Below, one piece after another: positions 43,365 through 52,580 of a DNA stretch of 64,000 nt. The stretch lies in the NCBI GenBank assembly GCA_047518265.1, contig JAKZRG010000074.1, positions 1 through 64,000 on the forward strand. The letters are read 5' to 3'. A program made the translations under genes and the position numbers. The notes under the pieces are model-generated. The model saw only the letters and a list, made by a program, of their open reading frames with translations. It made no database searches and was not told the DNA's origin. Source of the stretch: Oceanospirillum sp047518265 (GTDB taxonomy: Bacteria; Pseudomonadota; Gammaproteobacteria; Pseudomonadales; Halomonadaceae). How positions within the stretch are numbered: the first letter of the stretch is position 1; each line of letters begins with the position of its first letter.

Positions 43365-44583
43365 ATCTATTTCAGTATTTACAGTATCGGCCTTAGCATT
43401 GCCCTTGAATATATTCGCTCTGAATATATTGGTCCTGCCAACGAAGGCCATGGCTCATGGTTCTGCACTTACGGTGCCGGATATGGGGCTTAGGGTTGAA
43501 CTGGAACTGGAGCAAAATATCTTAACAGGGCTACCCGATACATCGGCAACACAAAAACAATACCAAGTGTTTACGCCGGTATTTGCTTTGGCAGAAGCCC
43601 CGGAAAATGGTTTTAATCCTATAGAGTTAAAGTTGGCTCTAACCAGTGCCTTGGAAAGTGGCTGGCTGGTGCATGGTTCTCTGGCGAATCATAGTCACGA
43701 TGGTGATACTCAGTTGCAGGTGGATCAGGCTTTTATTCAAAGTGAGCGTACTGATGGGCGTCCTTGGCAATTAAAGTTAGGACGGTTTTATTCTGATGTT
43801 GGTTTTTATAATGCCGAAGGCCATAGGGGTCTACTGTATCCTGTCGCACCTCTGGCCTATCAAAGCATGATGGGTGAGGAGTTATTAGACGAAGGTATTC
43901 AGTTAAGTTATCAGCTGGCGGAATCGACCTTGTTCGGCATTGAGGTTTTCTCCGGTGAAAATGCTATTGCCGGTCAGAGGCAGAAAGATGAACTGACTCA
44001 AACACAAAGTGTATATCTGGATCAGGGAATCGATTTAAACAGTTTGGGTCATCTGGATCTAAAACTGGCCTACCTGCACAGCCAACAAAATTATCAGAGT
44101 AGTGAGAGCGATCACTCCCACAGTAGCGGTGATTTAAGCTATCAATTTACTGGCCAGCTGGATCAACTGATTGTTTCTACCCGTTGGCAGTCAGATAAAT
44201 GGCAACTGGCTGGAGAGATCATTAAACGGCAGCAGGATGGAGAGTTAATCACCAGTGATCAGCTATTAAAGCTAGATGATAATAGCTATGGCTTTTATGG
44301 TCTGATCAGCTACAACCTTAATCCAAGGTGGCAGTTATCCGGTCGTTATGATCGTTTAGTGAAAGATGTCGAAAGCTTTGGTCATCAAGAACTGCTGACT
44401 CGATTAGCCATTGATACGGATCGCACGCCAGAGAATATTAGCCTTATCCTGAATTATTCCCCTAGTCAGGAACAGCTGTGGTCAGTAAATATCGGCCAAT
44501 ACAAACAGCAGTGGCAAGATGAGGATACAGGTTGGTATGGCGGTTTGAGTTACCGGTTAAATTTCAGTGGTGAGTTGTTGTAA
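43333..44583 (+). CDS. Outer-membrane beta-barrel-like protein of the MbnPH operon
   Basis: 416 residues. A signal peptide ends at AMA before HGSALTV. The mature part is a series of amphipathic strands (ELKLALTSALESGWLVHGSL, split; QLSYQLAESTLFGIEVFSG; WQLSGRYDRLVK) and ends in a Tyr-Arg-Leu-Asn-Phe strand, typical of outer-membrane barrels. His-rich patches (NHSHDGD, SDHSHSSGD) could bind metal. It overlaps mbnH by 32 bp and is the third gene of the operon. Likely a metal-uptake channel or barrel partner; function not established. ATGs at 43333 and 43336 are equally possible. Confidence 0.7.
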   Translation: MMHVSQTLISRSISVFTVSALALPLNIFALNILVLPTKAMAHGSALTVPDMGLRVELELEQNILTGLPDTSATQKQYQVFTPVFALAEAPENGFNPIELKLALTSALESGWLVHGSLANHSHDGDTQLQVDQAFIQSERTDGRPWQLKLGRFYSDVGFYNAEGHRGLLYPVAPLAYQSMMGEELLDEGIQLSYQLAESTLFGIEVFSGENAIAGQRQKDELTQTQSVYLDQGIDLNSLGHLDLKLAYLHSQQNYQSSESDHSHSSGDLSYQFTGQLDQLIVSTRWQSDKWQLAGEIIKRQQDGELITSDQLLKLDDNSYGFYGLISYNLNPRWQLSGRYDRLVKDVESFGHQELLTRLAIDTDRTPENISLILNYSPSQEQLWSVNIGQYKQQWQDEDTGWYGGLSYRLNFSGELL

Positions 44584-44618
44584 ACTCTTACAGCTTAAAT
44601 CAACTCTCTGGAAAAATA

Positions 44619-44792
44619 ATGTCACTTGAAACTGCCCCGGATCATATCAAACTCGCTGTTGATCTTATTGAATTGTTGGAAACCAACGAGGTTGATCCAG
44701 AGGTTGCTGAAAAAGCCTTACAGATAGTACTGCAGGATTATCAAAATAAATTGGCTCAGATACCTGAAAGACAAAATGATGATCCCAAGTAA
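44619..44792 (+). CDS. ybaM: YbaM/DUF2496 family small protein
   Basis: 57 residues: MSLETAPDHIKLAVDLIELL followed by a helical, acidic half ending in QIPERQNDDPK. The opening matches E. coli YbaM nearly residue for residue. CTGGA precedes the ATG. It has no predicted signal or membrane segment; function unknown. It stands 35 bp after the barrel gene and might be read from the same transcript. Confidence 0.85.
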   Translation: MSLETAPDHIKLAVDLIELLETNEVDPEVAEKALQIVLQDYQNKLAQIPERQNDDPK

Positions 44793-44887
44793 AATAGAAG
44801 AAGGGAGACGAATAGTTTCTCTTTTCTTATTTCCCTTTCCTTGTTCATCTTTCACATTGGCAATGAATTTACGGAATGAATGGCTAA

Positions 44888-45730
44888 TCACTCATTAGAA
44901 GCGTTACGTACATTACTTGTTACAGGCAGGGGGCTACAAACAATACGGCTTTCTACCTGTACTTTGGATAATTCAGCGTAACGTCCTGAAAGCTTGAGTT
45001 TTTGTAGACCCCGGTTAAAGCGTTTTAAGAGTTGCTTACTTTCGGGTAACTTTTTTGACAAGATCAGATGGACATCATTATCGACAACAGGCCGGGAGTG
45101 GCAGGATAGGCTACTAATATCTGTAGGAGTAAAATGTTGGTTGAGTTTATATAAGCCGACGCTTTTACTAATGGGAAATGCTTTTACCCGGTTACCTAAT
45201 AGTTTGCGAAAATTGGTTTGGTCATCGGGGGCTCGTTCTACCTTAATAATTCCTGACTCTTCCGCTTCGATAAAATCTCTAGAGTAACTATAGCCTAAGG
45301 TGCCACCCAGAAGGGTTTCTGAAAGATCCTGATATTTCTGCCAAGTAAAGGCATGGCTTTTTAAGTGGAAAAATACAATCTCATTTTTAATAATAGGATC
45401 ACTAAAATAGAACACCTTTTCGCGTTTAGGCGTCTTGGCACCGGTAAAAGAACCATGCACAACACCATTAACAACATGCTCATAGGCCCTGGCCCAAGGG
45501 TACCATTGGATCTTTACCTTTAAACCTTCAAGCGCAAATGCCTGTGCCACGATTTTACTGACAACGCCATATTCAGGCATAGATTGGGAGTAATAAGGTG
45601 GATACTCACCGCTATCGAGATAAACAATCGTTTCCTTCTCTGCTAATGCCCATTGAGATTTGAATAGTAGTAGGAACGTTAACAAAGGGATTGATAAGGT
45701 TGAACAAGGTATCGATTCTACTTTACGCAT
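44888..45730 (-). CDS. Periplasmic solute-binding protein family 3
   Basis: 280 residues with a signal peptide (LLTFLLLFKSQWALA). The SBP_bac_3 fold begins IVYLDSGEYPPYYSQSMPEY and carries VKIQWYPWARAYEHVVNG and EKVFYFSDPII. No permease or ATPase genes are adjacent, so it is an orphan, as is common for this subgroup with the YPWARAY motif, and may feed a sensor rather than an ABC importer. A second, distant relative is at 57771. Confidence 0.88.
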   Translation of the reverse strand: MRKVESIPCSTLSIPLLTFLLLFKSQWALAEKETIVYLDSGEYPPYYSQSMPEYGVVSKIVAQAFALEGLKVKIQWYPWARAYEHVVNGVVHGSFTGAKTPKREKVFYFSDPIIKNEIVFFHLKSHAFTWQKYQDLSETLLGGTLGYSYSRDFIEAEESGIIKVERAPDDQTNFRKLLGNRVKAFPISKSVGLYKLNQHFTPTDISSLSCHSRPVVDNDVHLILSKKLPESKQLLKRFNRGLQKLKLSGRYAELSKVQVESRIVCSPLPVTSNVRNASNE

Positions 45731-45951
45731 AATAATGGCCTGTAGGAGGGATCTCGCTTGTTAACGTAATGTTACATTTGTAGCCTAGACGAAATTTATT
45801 CTTCTACAAGAAATATCAAGAGTCGTAGTACTTAAGCGTTGCTAATCCCTAAACGACCCCTCTCCCGAAAATCACTATATTCCTATTTCCTGCCCCTCTA
45901 GCGGAATGTACTTCTCAAAGTCTCCTTAAATACTTGTGTTTAGGTTTGTTT

Positions 45952-46055
45952 ATACCAATCCCGATAATTCCTTATAGATGTAAAGTAAGGAAAATCTGGA
46001 TCACTCTCGGTGTATTCGGAGACTGTTATCACCAATAACTTATCGGGAATGGTAT
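45952..46055 (+). mobile_element. MITE-like element, copy 3 (104 bp)
   Basis: Same terminal inverted repeats, TA flanks and orientation as the copy at 34233, differing at scattered internal bases. It occupies part of the 442-bp gap 45731-46172, which has no gene, about 117 bp before the PhoX-like gene. Confidence 0.85.
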
Positions 46056-46172
46056 TAGATATGAGGCTGTCGTTTTTCTGTTATGTCTTTGTCATTCCTC
46101 TGTCATCTCGCGTTTGCAGCATAAAGGCAGACATAAAATGAATGATTCTGGCTTTGATAAAAGGAAAGCAGC

Positions 46173-48086
46173 ATGGTTGATAGACAGTGGGATGCGGATG
46201 AAGATAAACGTACTAGCCCTAAAAAGCATCCAGCGTTAACCGATATCTTAAACAAAATTACTCAGCAGAACCCCGATCAAGCTTTGCTGCAGGATAGTCT
46301 GTCCAGTCAAAAAAGTACTAAGGATAAAAAAAGTAAATCCAGAACCGAGTTTACATTTTCTGGTGTGCCTCATGGTGTGGATAGTACGCATCATGTGGCC
46401 AAGGGATATCGAGCGGATGTTTTGATTCGTTGGGGGGACCCGGTGACCAATGATGCCCCCGATTTTGATCCAGAGAATCAAACCGCTTTTGCTCAGGCCA
46501 GACAGTTTGGCTATAACAATGACTTTGTTGGTTTTATGCCTTTACCTAGAGGCTCCCATAATCCAAGCCGTGGATTATTAGTGGTTAACCACGAATACAC
46601 CTCTCAAAAGCTCATGTTTCCTGAGCACAGTCGGAAAAAAGGCAAAAAGGACGATTACAAACGAGAGCTGTGTGATATTGAGATGGCCGCTCATGGTCTT
46701 TCTGTCGTAGAAATTGAAAAAGATCATAAAGGACGCTGGCATAAAGTACGTTTTAGTCCCTATAACAGACGTATTACGCCTTTAACGTCTACTACCGACA
46801 TTTCTGGTCCTGCGGTATCCCACGAGCGAATGAAAACCCAATACGACCCTAAAGGCCGTCATGTGCTGGGTACTGTTAACAATTGTGCCGGAGGCATCAC
46901 CCCTTGGGGGACTATTTTAACCACAGAAGAGAACTTTAACGGTTACTTCTCTGGAGTAAAAAAGGGCCATCCAGAAAAAGATAAGTTAAAGCGTTACGGC
47001 ATACCGGGTAAATGGTTTGATTGGGGTAAGTACCATGAGCGTTTTAATATTGAGCAGGAGCCTAATGAACCGAATCGTTTTGGTTGGTTTGTAGAGTTAG
47101 ATCCTTATGATCCTTATGCGCGTCCCGTGAAGCGCACGGCTCTTGGCCGCTTTAAACATGAAGGTGCTGCCATTATTCAGAATATTGACGACAAGATAGT
47201 GGTTTATTCAGCAGACGATCAAACAGGGGAATACATTTATAAGTTTGTCTCTAAAAGCTGTTTTGATGCCAATGATCGTCGGGCCAATTTTAAGTTATTT
47301 GATGAAGGGGTTTTGTATGTGGCGCGTTTTGATACAGAAGGCGTGGTGCAGTGGTTACCCCTTGTATATGGGGAGGGCCCTTTAACGGAAGAAAACGGTT
47401 TTAATAGTCAGGCCGATGTATTGATTGACGCCCGTCAAGCCGCAGACACTTTAGGCGCAACGCCTCTGGATCGACCAGAAGATGTTATCGTGAACCAGAA
47501 AAATGGGGCCGTCTATATCATGCTGCTCGGTGATAATGTTAAGGAGAATGCTCAAGATGGGCGTATCTTAGAATTAAAACCTAAGAATAATGATCACAGT
47601 ACAGAGAGTGCTCAGTGGAGCATCTTATTGCACAGTGATGGTATTAATTCTGATTCCAAGGACGAGAGTCAGGATAAAAAAGGAGTACAGGACGGTTGGT
47701 TTATTGCACCAGATAATGGTGTGGTAGATCACAGGGGAAGACTCTGGGTAACAACGGATCAGGGTGAGCGTTGGGGAGAAACGGGTTCCAGTGATGGTAT
47801 CTGGGCCGTTGAAACCCGAGGCAAGAAACGAGGTGCTGCTCGTATGTTTTTCCGTGTGCCTGTCGGTGCTGAAATGGCAAGCCCTGCTTTTACTCCGGAT
47901 GATAAAACCATGTTTATTGCGGTTCAGCATCCTGGCTCTGATGGAGCGAAGGAATTCCCTGAATTTGCCCGAGAATCAACTTTTGCTGACCCCATTACGC
48001 GCTGGCCAGACTTTGATCTTAAGATGCCACCAAGACCGGCTATTGTTGTTATCAGCAAAAAAGACGGCGGGGTAATTGGTAGTTAA
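46173..48086 (+). CDS. PhoX-family (DUF839) protein without Tat signal
   Basis: 637 residues. PhoX blocks are clear: NHEYTSQKLMFPEHS, DISGPAVSHERMKT, NNCAGGITPWGTILTTEENFN (two parts), RFKHEGAAII, YSADDQTGEYIYKFVS, and FTPDDKTMFIAVQHPG near the C-terminus. PhoX proteins are Ca2+/Fe-dependent alkaline phosphatases. The N-terminus opens RQWDADEDKRTSPKKHPALTD in family style, but where relatives carry a twin-arginine export signal this one has only Gln/Ser/Lys-rich sequence. It may be cytoplasmic or have lost its export. A terminator follows. Confidence 0.88.
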   Translation: MVDRQWDADEDKRTSPKKHPALTDILNKITQQNPDQALLQDSLSSQKSTKDKKSKSRTEFTFSGVPHGVDSTHHVAKGYRADVLIRWGDPVTNDAPDFDPENQTAFAQARQFGYNNDFVGFMPLPRGSHNPSRGLLVVNHEYTSQKLMFPEHSRKKGKKDDYKRELCDIEMAAHGLSVVEIEKDHKGRWHKVRFSPYNRRITPLTSTTDISGPAVSHERMKTQYDPKGRHVLGTVNNCAGGITPWGTILTTEENFNGYFSGVKKGHPEKDKLKRYGIPGKWFDWGKYHERFNIEQEPNEPNRFGWFVELDPYDPYARPVKRTALGRFKHEGAAIIQNIDDKIVVYSADDQTGEYIYKFVSKSCFDANDRRANFKLFDEGVLYVARFDTEGVVQWLPLVYGEGPLTEENGFNSQADVLIDARQAADTLGATPLDRPEDVIVNQKNGAVYIMLLGDNVKENAQDGRILELKPKNNDHSTESAQWSILLHSDGINSDSKDESQDKKGVQDGWFIAPDNGVVDHRGRLWVTTDQGERWGETGSSDGIWAVETRGKKRGAARMFFRVPVGAEMASPAFTPDDKTMFIAVQHPGSDGAKEFPEFARESTFADPITRWPDFDLKMPPRPAIVVISKKDGGVIGS

Positions 48087-48111
48087 TACCGGCAGGCTGT
48101 TATCAATCTAA

Positions 48112-48138
48112 AAAAAGCCGACTTTATGTCGGCTTTTT
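48112..48138 (+). terminator. Terminator of the PhoX-like gene
   Basis: Arms AAAAAGCCGAC/GTCGGCTTTTT with a 5-nt loop; symmetrical enough to serve the convergent coiled-coil gene too. Confidence 0.88.
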
Positions 48139-48164
48139 AAAGAAACAGGCTAAGGGAAAAGATA

Positions 48165-48671
48165 CTAGAGACCGGCCATAATAGATGGATCTGAAATACC
48201 GGCTTCTTTTATGGCATCAGCCAGACTTTGTTTTACACTTTGCAGTTGGAGCTGCATCATTTGCAGTTGCTTCATATGAGGTTCTAGGCTTTCTATGGTC
48301 GTACCCGGTTGACGCTTCAGTTCCTCAATCTCTTTCTGTTTTTCTTCTAGATCTTCTTTTAACTCTTTAGCCTGTTTTTTCAGCATTTTAATATTTTCAG
48401 GCAGATTTTCATCTTTCTCTTCTTCTTCGGTTTTCGCCTTTTCGCCACGTAAACGCTGCATACCTTCTTCAGATAGAGTGATCTTATCCTGCTGTGCAGC
48501 CTGTTGCTCTTTATACTGCTCCTGAATGCTCTTGGGCTTTTCTGGTTCTGCGGCTTTTTCTACCGCCTGTTCTCGCAGCTGAGATAGTGTGGGCTCTTTA
48601 TTACCTTCTTTCGCCAACTTGATGTTGCTGTTCATCATGTTGGCTTGTGTTTTCAGAATCGAAGTGTCCAT
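48165..48671 (-). CDS. Coiled-coil hypothetical protein
   Basis: 168 residues from the ATG at 48671, where AGGA lies 9 nt upstream; the frame opens at 48695. The protein is highly charged, with a long coiled coil (about residues 90-150: NIKMLKKQAKELKEDLEEKQ onward, then MKQLQMMQLQLQSVKQSLAD). It has no signal or membrane segment. The stretch DKITLSEEGMQRLRGE resembles segments of FlgM/FliK-like regulators, but that is weak. Not assigned. Confidence 0.7.
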   Translation of the reverse strand: MDTSILKTQANMMNSNIKLAKEGNKEPTLSQLREQAVEKAAEPEKPKSIQEQYKEQQAAQQDKITLSEEGMQRLRGEKAKTEEEEKDENLPENIKMLKKQAKELKEDLEEKQKEIEELKRQPGTTIESLEPHMKQLQMMQLQLQSVKQSLADAIKEAGISDPSIMAGL

Positions 48672-48809
48672 ATCGAATATCCTGATGGTGATCAAAAATC
48701 AGTTTACTGGTTAAATCCGGTCAGTACTTTATGAAAGCTAGTATAAGCTACCTGCCTATACTGAAGAGGGGGAATAATTACTCGGTTAATTAGTTTCAGA
48801 GAGCATTGG

Positions 48810-49451
48810 TTACTTAAGATCGTCCAGTACCTGGTGCATAGAAGGTAAGACTTTATGACCGAAGGCGCGAACCTCCTCGCAGGGCTCAACCAAATCTGGG
48901 ATTTGGTAGGTGATCATACCTGCTGTAAATGCCGATCGAACACCATTGTTAGAATCTTCAAATGCCAGACACTTTTCTGGGTCGACATTCAATCGGCTTG
49001 CGGCCAATAAGTAAATCTCTGGATCTGGTTTACCGTGTTTGACCTCGCAGCCCGTAGTTAGACTGTCAAAATATTGATCCAGTCCCGCCAAGGCCAGCTT
49101 TTTCTTAGCCACATCATTAACCGTCGAAGTTGCAACAGCCGTTGGGATGTTATTTGCCTTGAGCCATTCAAGTAACGCAATCACACCTTGTTTAACGGGA
49201 ATGGCCTGGTGTTTCACTACAGCGTTATAGCGAGTACGCCATTCATTATGTAAACGTTCATAATCATCTGTGTAGGCTTGCCGAAAAATCTGTTCAATAC
49301 CTACCGGATTACGACCGATGATGGACAGATAAATGGTTTCATGGAAAGGCAGTTTTTGGATCTCGCAGGCTTCCTTAAAGATACGCATGCAAACGCGCTC
49401 GGTATCCAGAAGCAGACCATCCATATCAAAAATAGCGGCTTGGTAATTCAT
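48810..49451 (-). CDS. HAD-family hydrolase (beta-phosphoglucomutase-like)
   Basis: 213 residues from the ATG giving MNYQAAIFDMDGLLLDTERV; an ATG 36 bp upstream is in frame, but the canonical HAD start is this one. Motif I FDMDGLLLDTE, motif II VATSTVN, motif III Lys in VKHGKPDPEIYLLAA and motif IV AFEDSNNGVRSAF are all present, with a helical cap after motif I. It dephosphorylates or isomerises a small phosphorylated metabolite. Neither start has a clear Shine-Dalgarno. Confidence 0.9.
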   Translation of the reverse strand: MNYQAAIFDMDGLLLDTERVCMRIFKEACEIQKLPFHETIYLSIIGRNPVGIEQIFRQAYTDDYERLHNEWRTRYNAVVKHQAIPVKQGVIALLEWLKANNIPTAVATSTVNDVAKKKLALAGLDQYFDSLTTGCEVKHGKPDPEIYLLAASRLNVDPEKCLAFEDSNNGVRSAFTAGMITYQIPDLVEPCEEVRAFGHKVLPSMHQVLDDLK

Positions 49452-49754
49452 TATGAGGGTTCGGCTTGAGTGACTAAAGCGACGCATTATGGCACAGGTC
49501 GTGGGAGCACCCCATCAAATAGAGCATTCGAGAAAATAATCGAAACAAATCAAAAAGAAAATGATGTTCTATTCTGTATTGCTTTATTAGGTCTTGTTAT
49601 GATTAATTAATTTTTTGCATCATAGTGCGCAGATAAACAAAGTTTTCTCATATTCGAGAGTGCGTTTTGGCTTTCCATGCTAGATCTATTGATAGCTTGG
49701 CAGAAAAACTTTTGTTTTAGCGCTTATTTGACTATCTCATTGCTTGAGGACGCC

Positions 49755-51572
49755 ATGCTGAAATCGTTATATCTGCGTAACTGGCCCATCCTGCCAAAAA
49801 TATTGCTTACCTCCTTTATCGGGGTATGTATTATCTTGACTGTTACCTTTGTGGTGTTTATTCCCCACATAGAGTCACGCATTATGGAGGGGAAAAAGGA
49901 AGCCACCCGTCAGGCGGTGGAAGTGGCTTTTGGTGTGTTCACTCACTATCAGGAATTGGTAGAGAACCGTGAGCTATCCACTGAGGAAGCCCAGGAGCGT
50001 GCTAAGCGTGCCATCAATGGCTTGCGCTATAGCACTCGGGAATACTTCTGGATCAATGACAGTTATCCACGCATGATCATGCACCCTACAGCCCCCAAGC
50101 TGAATGGTACAGATCTGACTGATTTTGCTGATCCCAATGGGGTATTGCTCTTTCAAGAGTTTGTTAACGTTACCAATGCTTATGGTGCGGGTTTTGTGGA
50201 CTATATGTGGCCCAAGCCCGGTGAGAAGGAGCCGGTAGCCAAGCTCTCTTATGTCAAGAACTTCAAGCCTTGGGGCTGGATAGTCGGTAGCGGTGTGTAT
50301 CTGGATGATGTGCAGAAAGAAATCCTGAATGTGCGCAACCTGGCCATCGCTGGCGGTATATTTTTTGCCCTGCTCACTATGGCGCTGGCATGGTGGATAG
50401 GCAACTCTATCACTCGACGTCTGGATAAGGTGATTGATGGCCTGAAGGATGTGGCTCAAGGGAAAGGTGATGTTGATCTTCGTAAGCGTATTGCCATCAC
50501 CTCGATTGATGAAATTGGTGCTCTCTCTAACGAATTCAATGCCCTGATGGAGTCCATTAGTGATCTCACTACTTTTCGCAAGGTTATTGAGGAAGATGAT
50601 GTGATGGAGGATGTCTATTCCCGCCTCTATGATATTTTCACCGAAGATCTCAAATTGGAATCACCGGTGATTTTTGAGGTGGATGATATTCATAACCGCA
50701 TGAAGCCAGTGTACCCTCTTACCCTGAATGAGGATGCTCAAACCTGTAATCAGGAGATTCTGGACAACTGTAATCTTTGTAAGGCCAAGCGTACCGGTCA
50801 TGGCATCAGTTCATACGATTTCCCGAAGATCTGTAAGCAATTTATCGATCATGGCAATAGCCAGCATGTGTGTGTGCCAATGACTATTGGTGGCAGTACC
50901 ATTGGCGTGGTGCAGTTCAACTTTGCTGGAGAGGAAGATCACGAGACTCGTTTACGAGTGGTTGATCAGGTAGATAAAGCATCTCAATATATTAAAGAAG
51001 CTTTGCCTGTCATCGAGTCCAAACGTTTGACGGCTACTTTACGTGAGTCTGCTTTGACCGATGCTCTGACCGGTTTGCATAACAGACGCTTCCTGCAGGA
51101 ATCCGCTACCAATATCTGTTCAGCGGCTCTACGTCGTAAAAAGACCATTGGCTTGTTGATGTGTGATCTGGACTACTTTAAACAGGTTAATGATTCCCAT
51201 GGTCATGATGCAGGGGATTTAATTCTGGTAGAAACAGCCAAGATCCTGAAGAACAGTGTGCGTGATTCGGACCTTATCTTCCGTTTTGGTGGAGAAGAAT
51301 TCTTCATTATGTTGGTGGATGTGGAACCTGGCGAAGCCCTCATCGTAGCAGAGAAGATGTGTAAGTCTTTTGAGGATCATCAATTTACCTTGGATACAGG
51401 CGAACGCATTACTAAGACCATCAGTATTGGTGTCAGTGAATTTCCCGGCGATGAAGAATCCCTATGGAAAGGCTTAAAATTTGCTGATGTGGCCCTGTAT
51501 CAAGCGAAAGACACAGGACGCAATAAGGCCGTGCGCTTTACTAAAGAAATGTGGAAGGATGATCAGTATTAA
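49755..51572 (+). CDS. Diguanylate cyclase with Cache sensor, HAMP and GAF-like domains
   Basis: 605 residues from the ATG at 49755, preceded by GAGGA; the frame opens at 49677 but the first 26 residues there lack a start signal. A membrane helix (~15-40), a periplasmic single-Cache domain (REYFWINDSYPRMIMHP, VGSGVYLDD), a second helix and HAMP follow. A Cys-rich GAF-like region (CNQEILDNCNLCKAKRTG) comes next, then GGDEF with GGEEF at 512-516 and an I-site RDSD just before it. It makes c-di-GMP in response to a periplasmic ligand, with product inhibition. Confidence 0.92.
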   Translation: MLKSLYLRNWPILPKILLTSFIGVCIILTVTFVVFIPHIESRIMEGKKEATRQAVEVAFGVFTHYQELVENRELSTEEAQERAKRAINGLRYSTREYFWINDSYPRMIMHPTAPKLNGTDLTDFADPNGVLLFQEFVNVTNAYGAGFVDYMWPKPGEKEPVAKLSYVKNFKPWGWIVGSGVYLDDVQKEILNVRNLAIAGGIFFALLTMALAWWIGNSITRRLDKVIDGLKDVAQGKGDVDLRKRIAITSIDEIGALSNEFNALMESISDLTTFRKVIEEDDVMEDVYSRLYDIFTEDLKLESPVIFEVDDIHNRMKPVYPLTLNEDAQTCNQEILDNCNLCKAKRTGHGISSYDFPKICKQFIDHGNSQHVCVPMTIGGSTIGVVQFNFAGEEDHETRLRVVDQVDKASQYIKEALPVIESKRLTATLRESALTDALTGLHNRRFLQESATNICSAALRRKKTIGLLMCDLDYFKQVNDSHGHDAGDLILVETAKILKNSVRDSDLIFRFGGEEFFIMLVDVEPGEALIVAEKMCKSFEDHQFTLDTGERITKTISIGVSEFPGDEESLWKGLKFADVALYQAKDTGRNKAVRFTKEMWKDDQY

Positions 51573-51640
51573 GGGGAAAGTGAAGGTGAGTATAGGATTT
51601 ACCGTTGACTTATACCTGTACTAAATAATTGAAAAAGAGG

Positions 51641-51681
51641 GACTTGGAAAGGGTCTATGATGCTTTCCAAAGTCTTTTTTT
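51641..51681 (+). terminator. Terminator of the diguanylate cyclase gene
   Basis: Arms GACTTGGAAAG/CTTTCCAAAGTC pair with one bulge, followed by seven T residues. Confidence 0.85.
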
Positions 51682-51778
51682 GTTGTTTTCTTTCCCCCTT
51701 CTCTTTGGTACTACTTGGTGTACATTTCATCATTTGAGCTTATGGTAATTATCCTTAGGGGAGCATACTTGATTTATA

Positions 51779-52405
51779 TTACAAGTACTTTTCCTGAGGG
51801 GATAATCCCAAGCCAATCAGAAACATTTGACACATATTCCATAGTTGGTTTTCATCCCGAATGACTTTACTCAAGTTACTTAATCCCATCAAAAAGGCCG
51901 TTAGAGCATTAGCAATGGCCTGAAGATCATTAGGTGGAGGAATTTCATTTTGTGTTACAGCACGTTCAAGTAGATTTTCAAATAACGCTACGGACTCCAA
52001 TAACATAGCCTCAATATCATCGGATAAGGAATCATCGATTCCGATCACCTCTGAAATAGTATTAACCATTAAACAGCCTTCCTTGCCTTGATCCTGAATT
52101 CTCGTTTGGCAATTTTCTTTAAAGAACTCATACAGAGCAGGAATAATAGGAGCGCCTGTAGGTAAGACTTTCAGTTTAGCAATCGGTGTGGCTGCGTTGT
52201 AAGCATCCAGTGCTTCTTTGAATAGTGTCTGTTTATCGCCAAAACTGTTGTACAAGCTGGAACGCGTCATTCCCATTAAACTGGCTAATTGGTTGACCGA
52301 TAATGCATGGTATCCCTGATGCCAGAAGGCATTCTTAGCCGTTTCTACAGCATTGGTTCGATTAAATTTATTAGGCCGACCGGGCTTTACCTGATTCATC
52401 TTCAT
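51779..52405 (-). CDS. TetR-family repressor of the haloalkane dehalogenase gene
   Basis: 208 residues. The helix-turn-helix (AVETAKNAFWHQGYHALSVN, then QLASLMGMTRSSLYNSFGDK) is that of a TetR/AcrR-family regulator, and the C-terminal ligand domain has the AcrR-family layout with a Cys (EGCLMVNTI). It is divergent from the dehalogenase gene across 175 bp holding two operator-like repeats, so it probably represses that gene until a substrate binds. ATGs six bases apart at 52405 and 52399 are both possible. Confidence 0.9.
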   Translation of the reverse strand: MKMNQVKPGRPNKFNRTNAVETAKNAFWHQGYHALSVNQLASLMGMTRSSLYNSFGDKQTLFKEALDAYNAATPIAKLKVLPTGAPIIPALYEFFKENCQTRIQDQGKEGCLMVNTISEVIGIDDSLSDDIEAMLLESVALFENLLERAVTQNEIPPPNDLQAIANALTAFLMGLSNLSKVIRDENQLWNMCQMFLIGLGLSPQEKYL

Positions 52406-52444
52406 AATACCTAGCGATGTCTTAATGGGATCAGTGTAAATTAT

Positions 52445-52505
52445 TTTTGTACATATCTGAACATAATATGTATTATCATCTTGTTTTGTACATATCTGTA
52501 CAAAA
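52445..52505. promoter_or_regulatory. Two TetR-type operator repeats
   Basis: At 52484-52505 there is a perfect palindrome with arms TTTTGTACA/TGTACAAAA and spacer TATC. A near copy with the same left arm and spacer begins at 52445, 39 bp upstream. Both lie between the TetR and dehalogenase start codons. Confidence 0.7.
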
Positions 52506-52580
52506 CTGATTGTCGAATTGATATCGTATTTTTGCGTGCAAGAATGACGTTATTTATGTAAACCCATACAGAGAATACCT

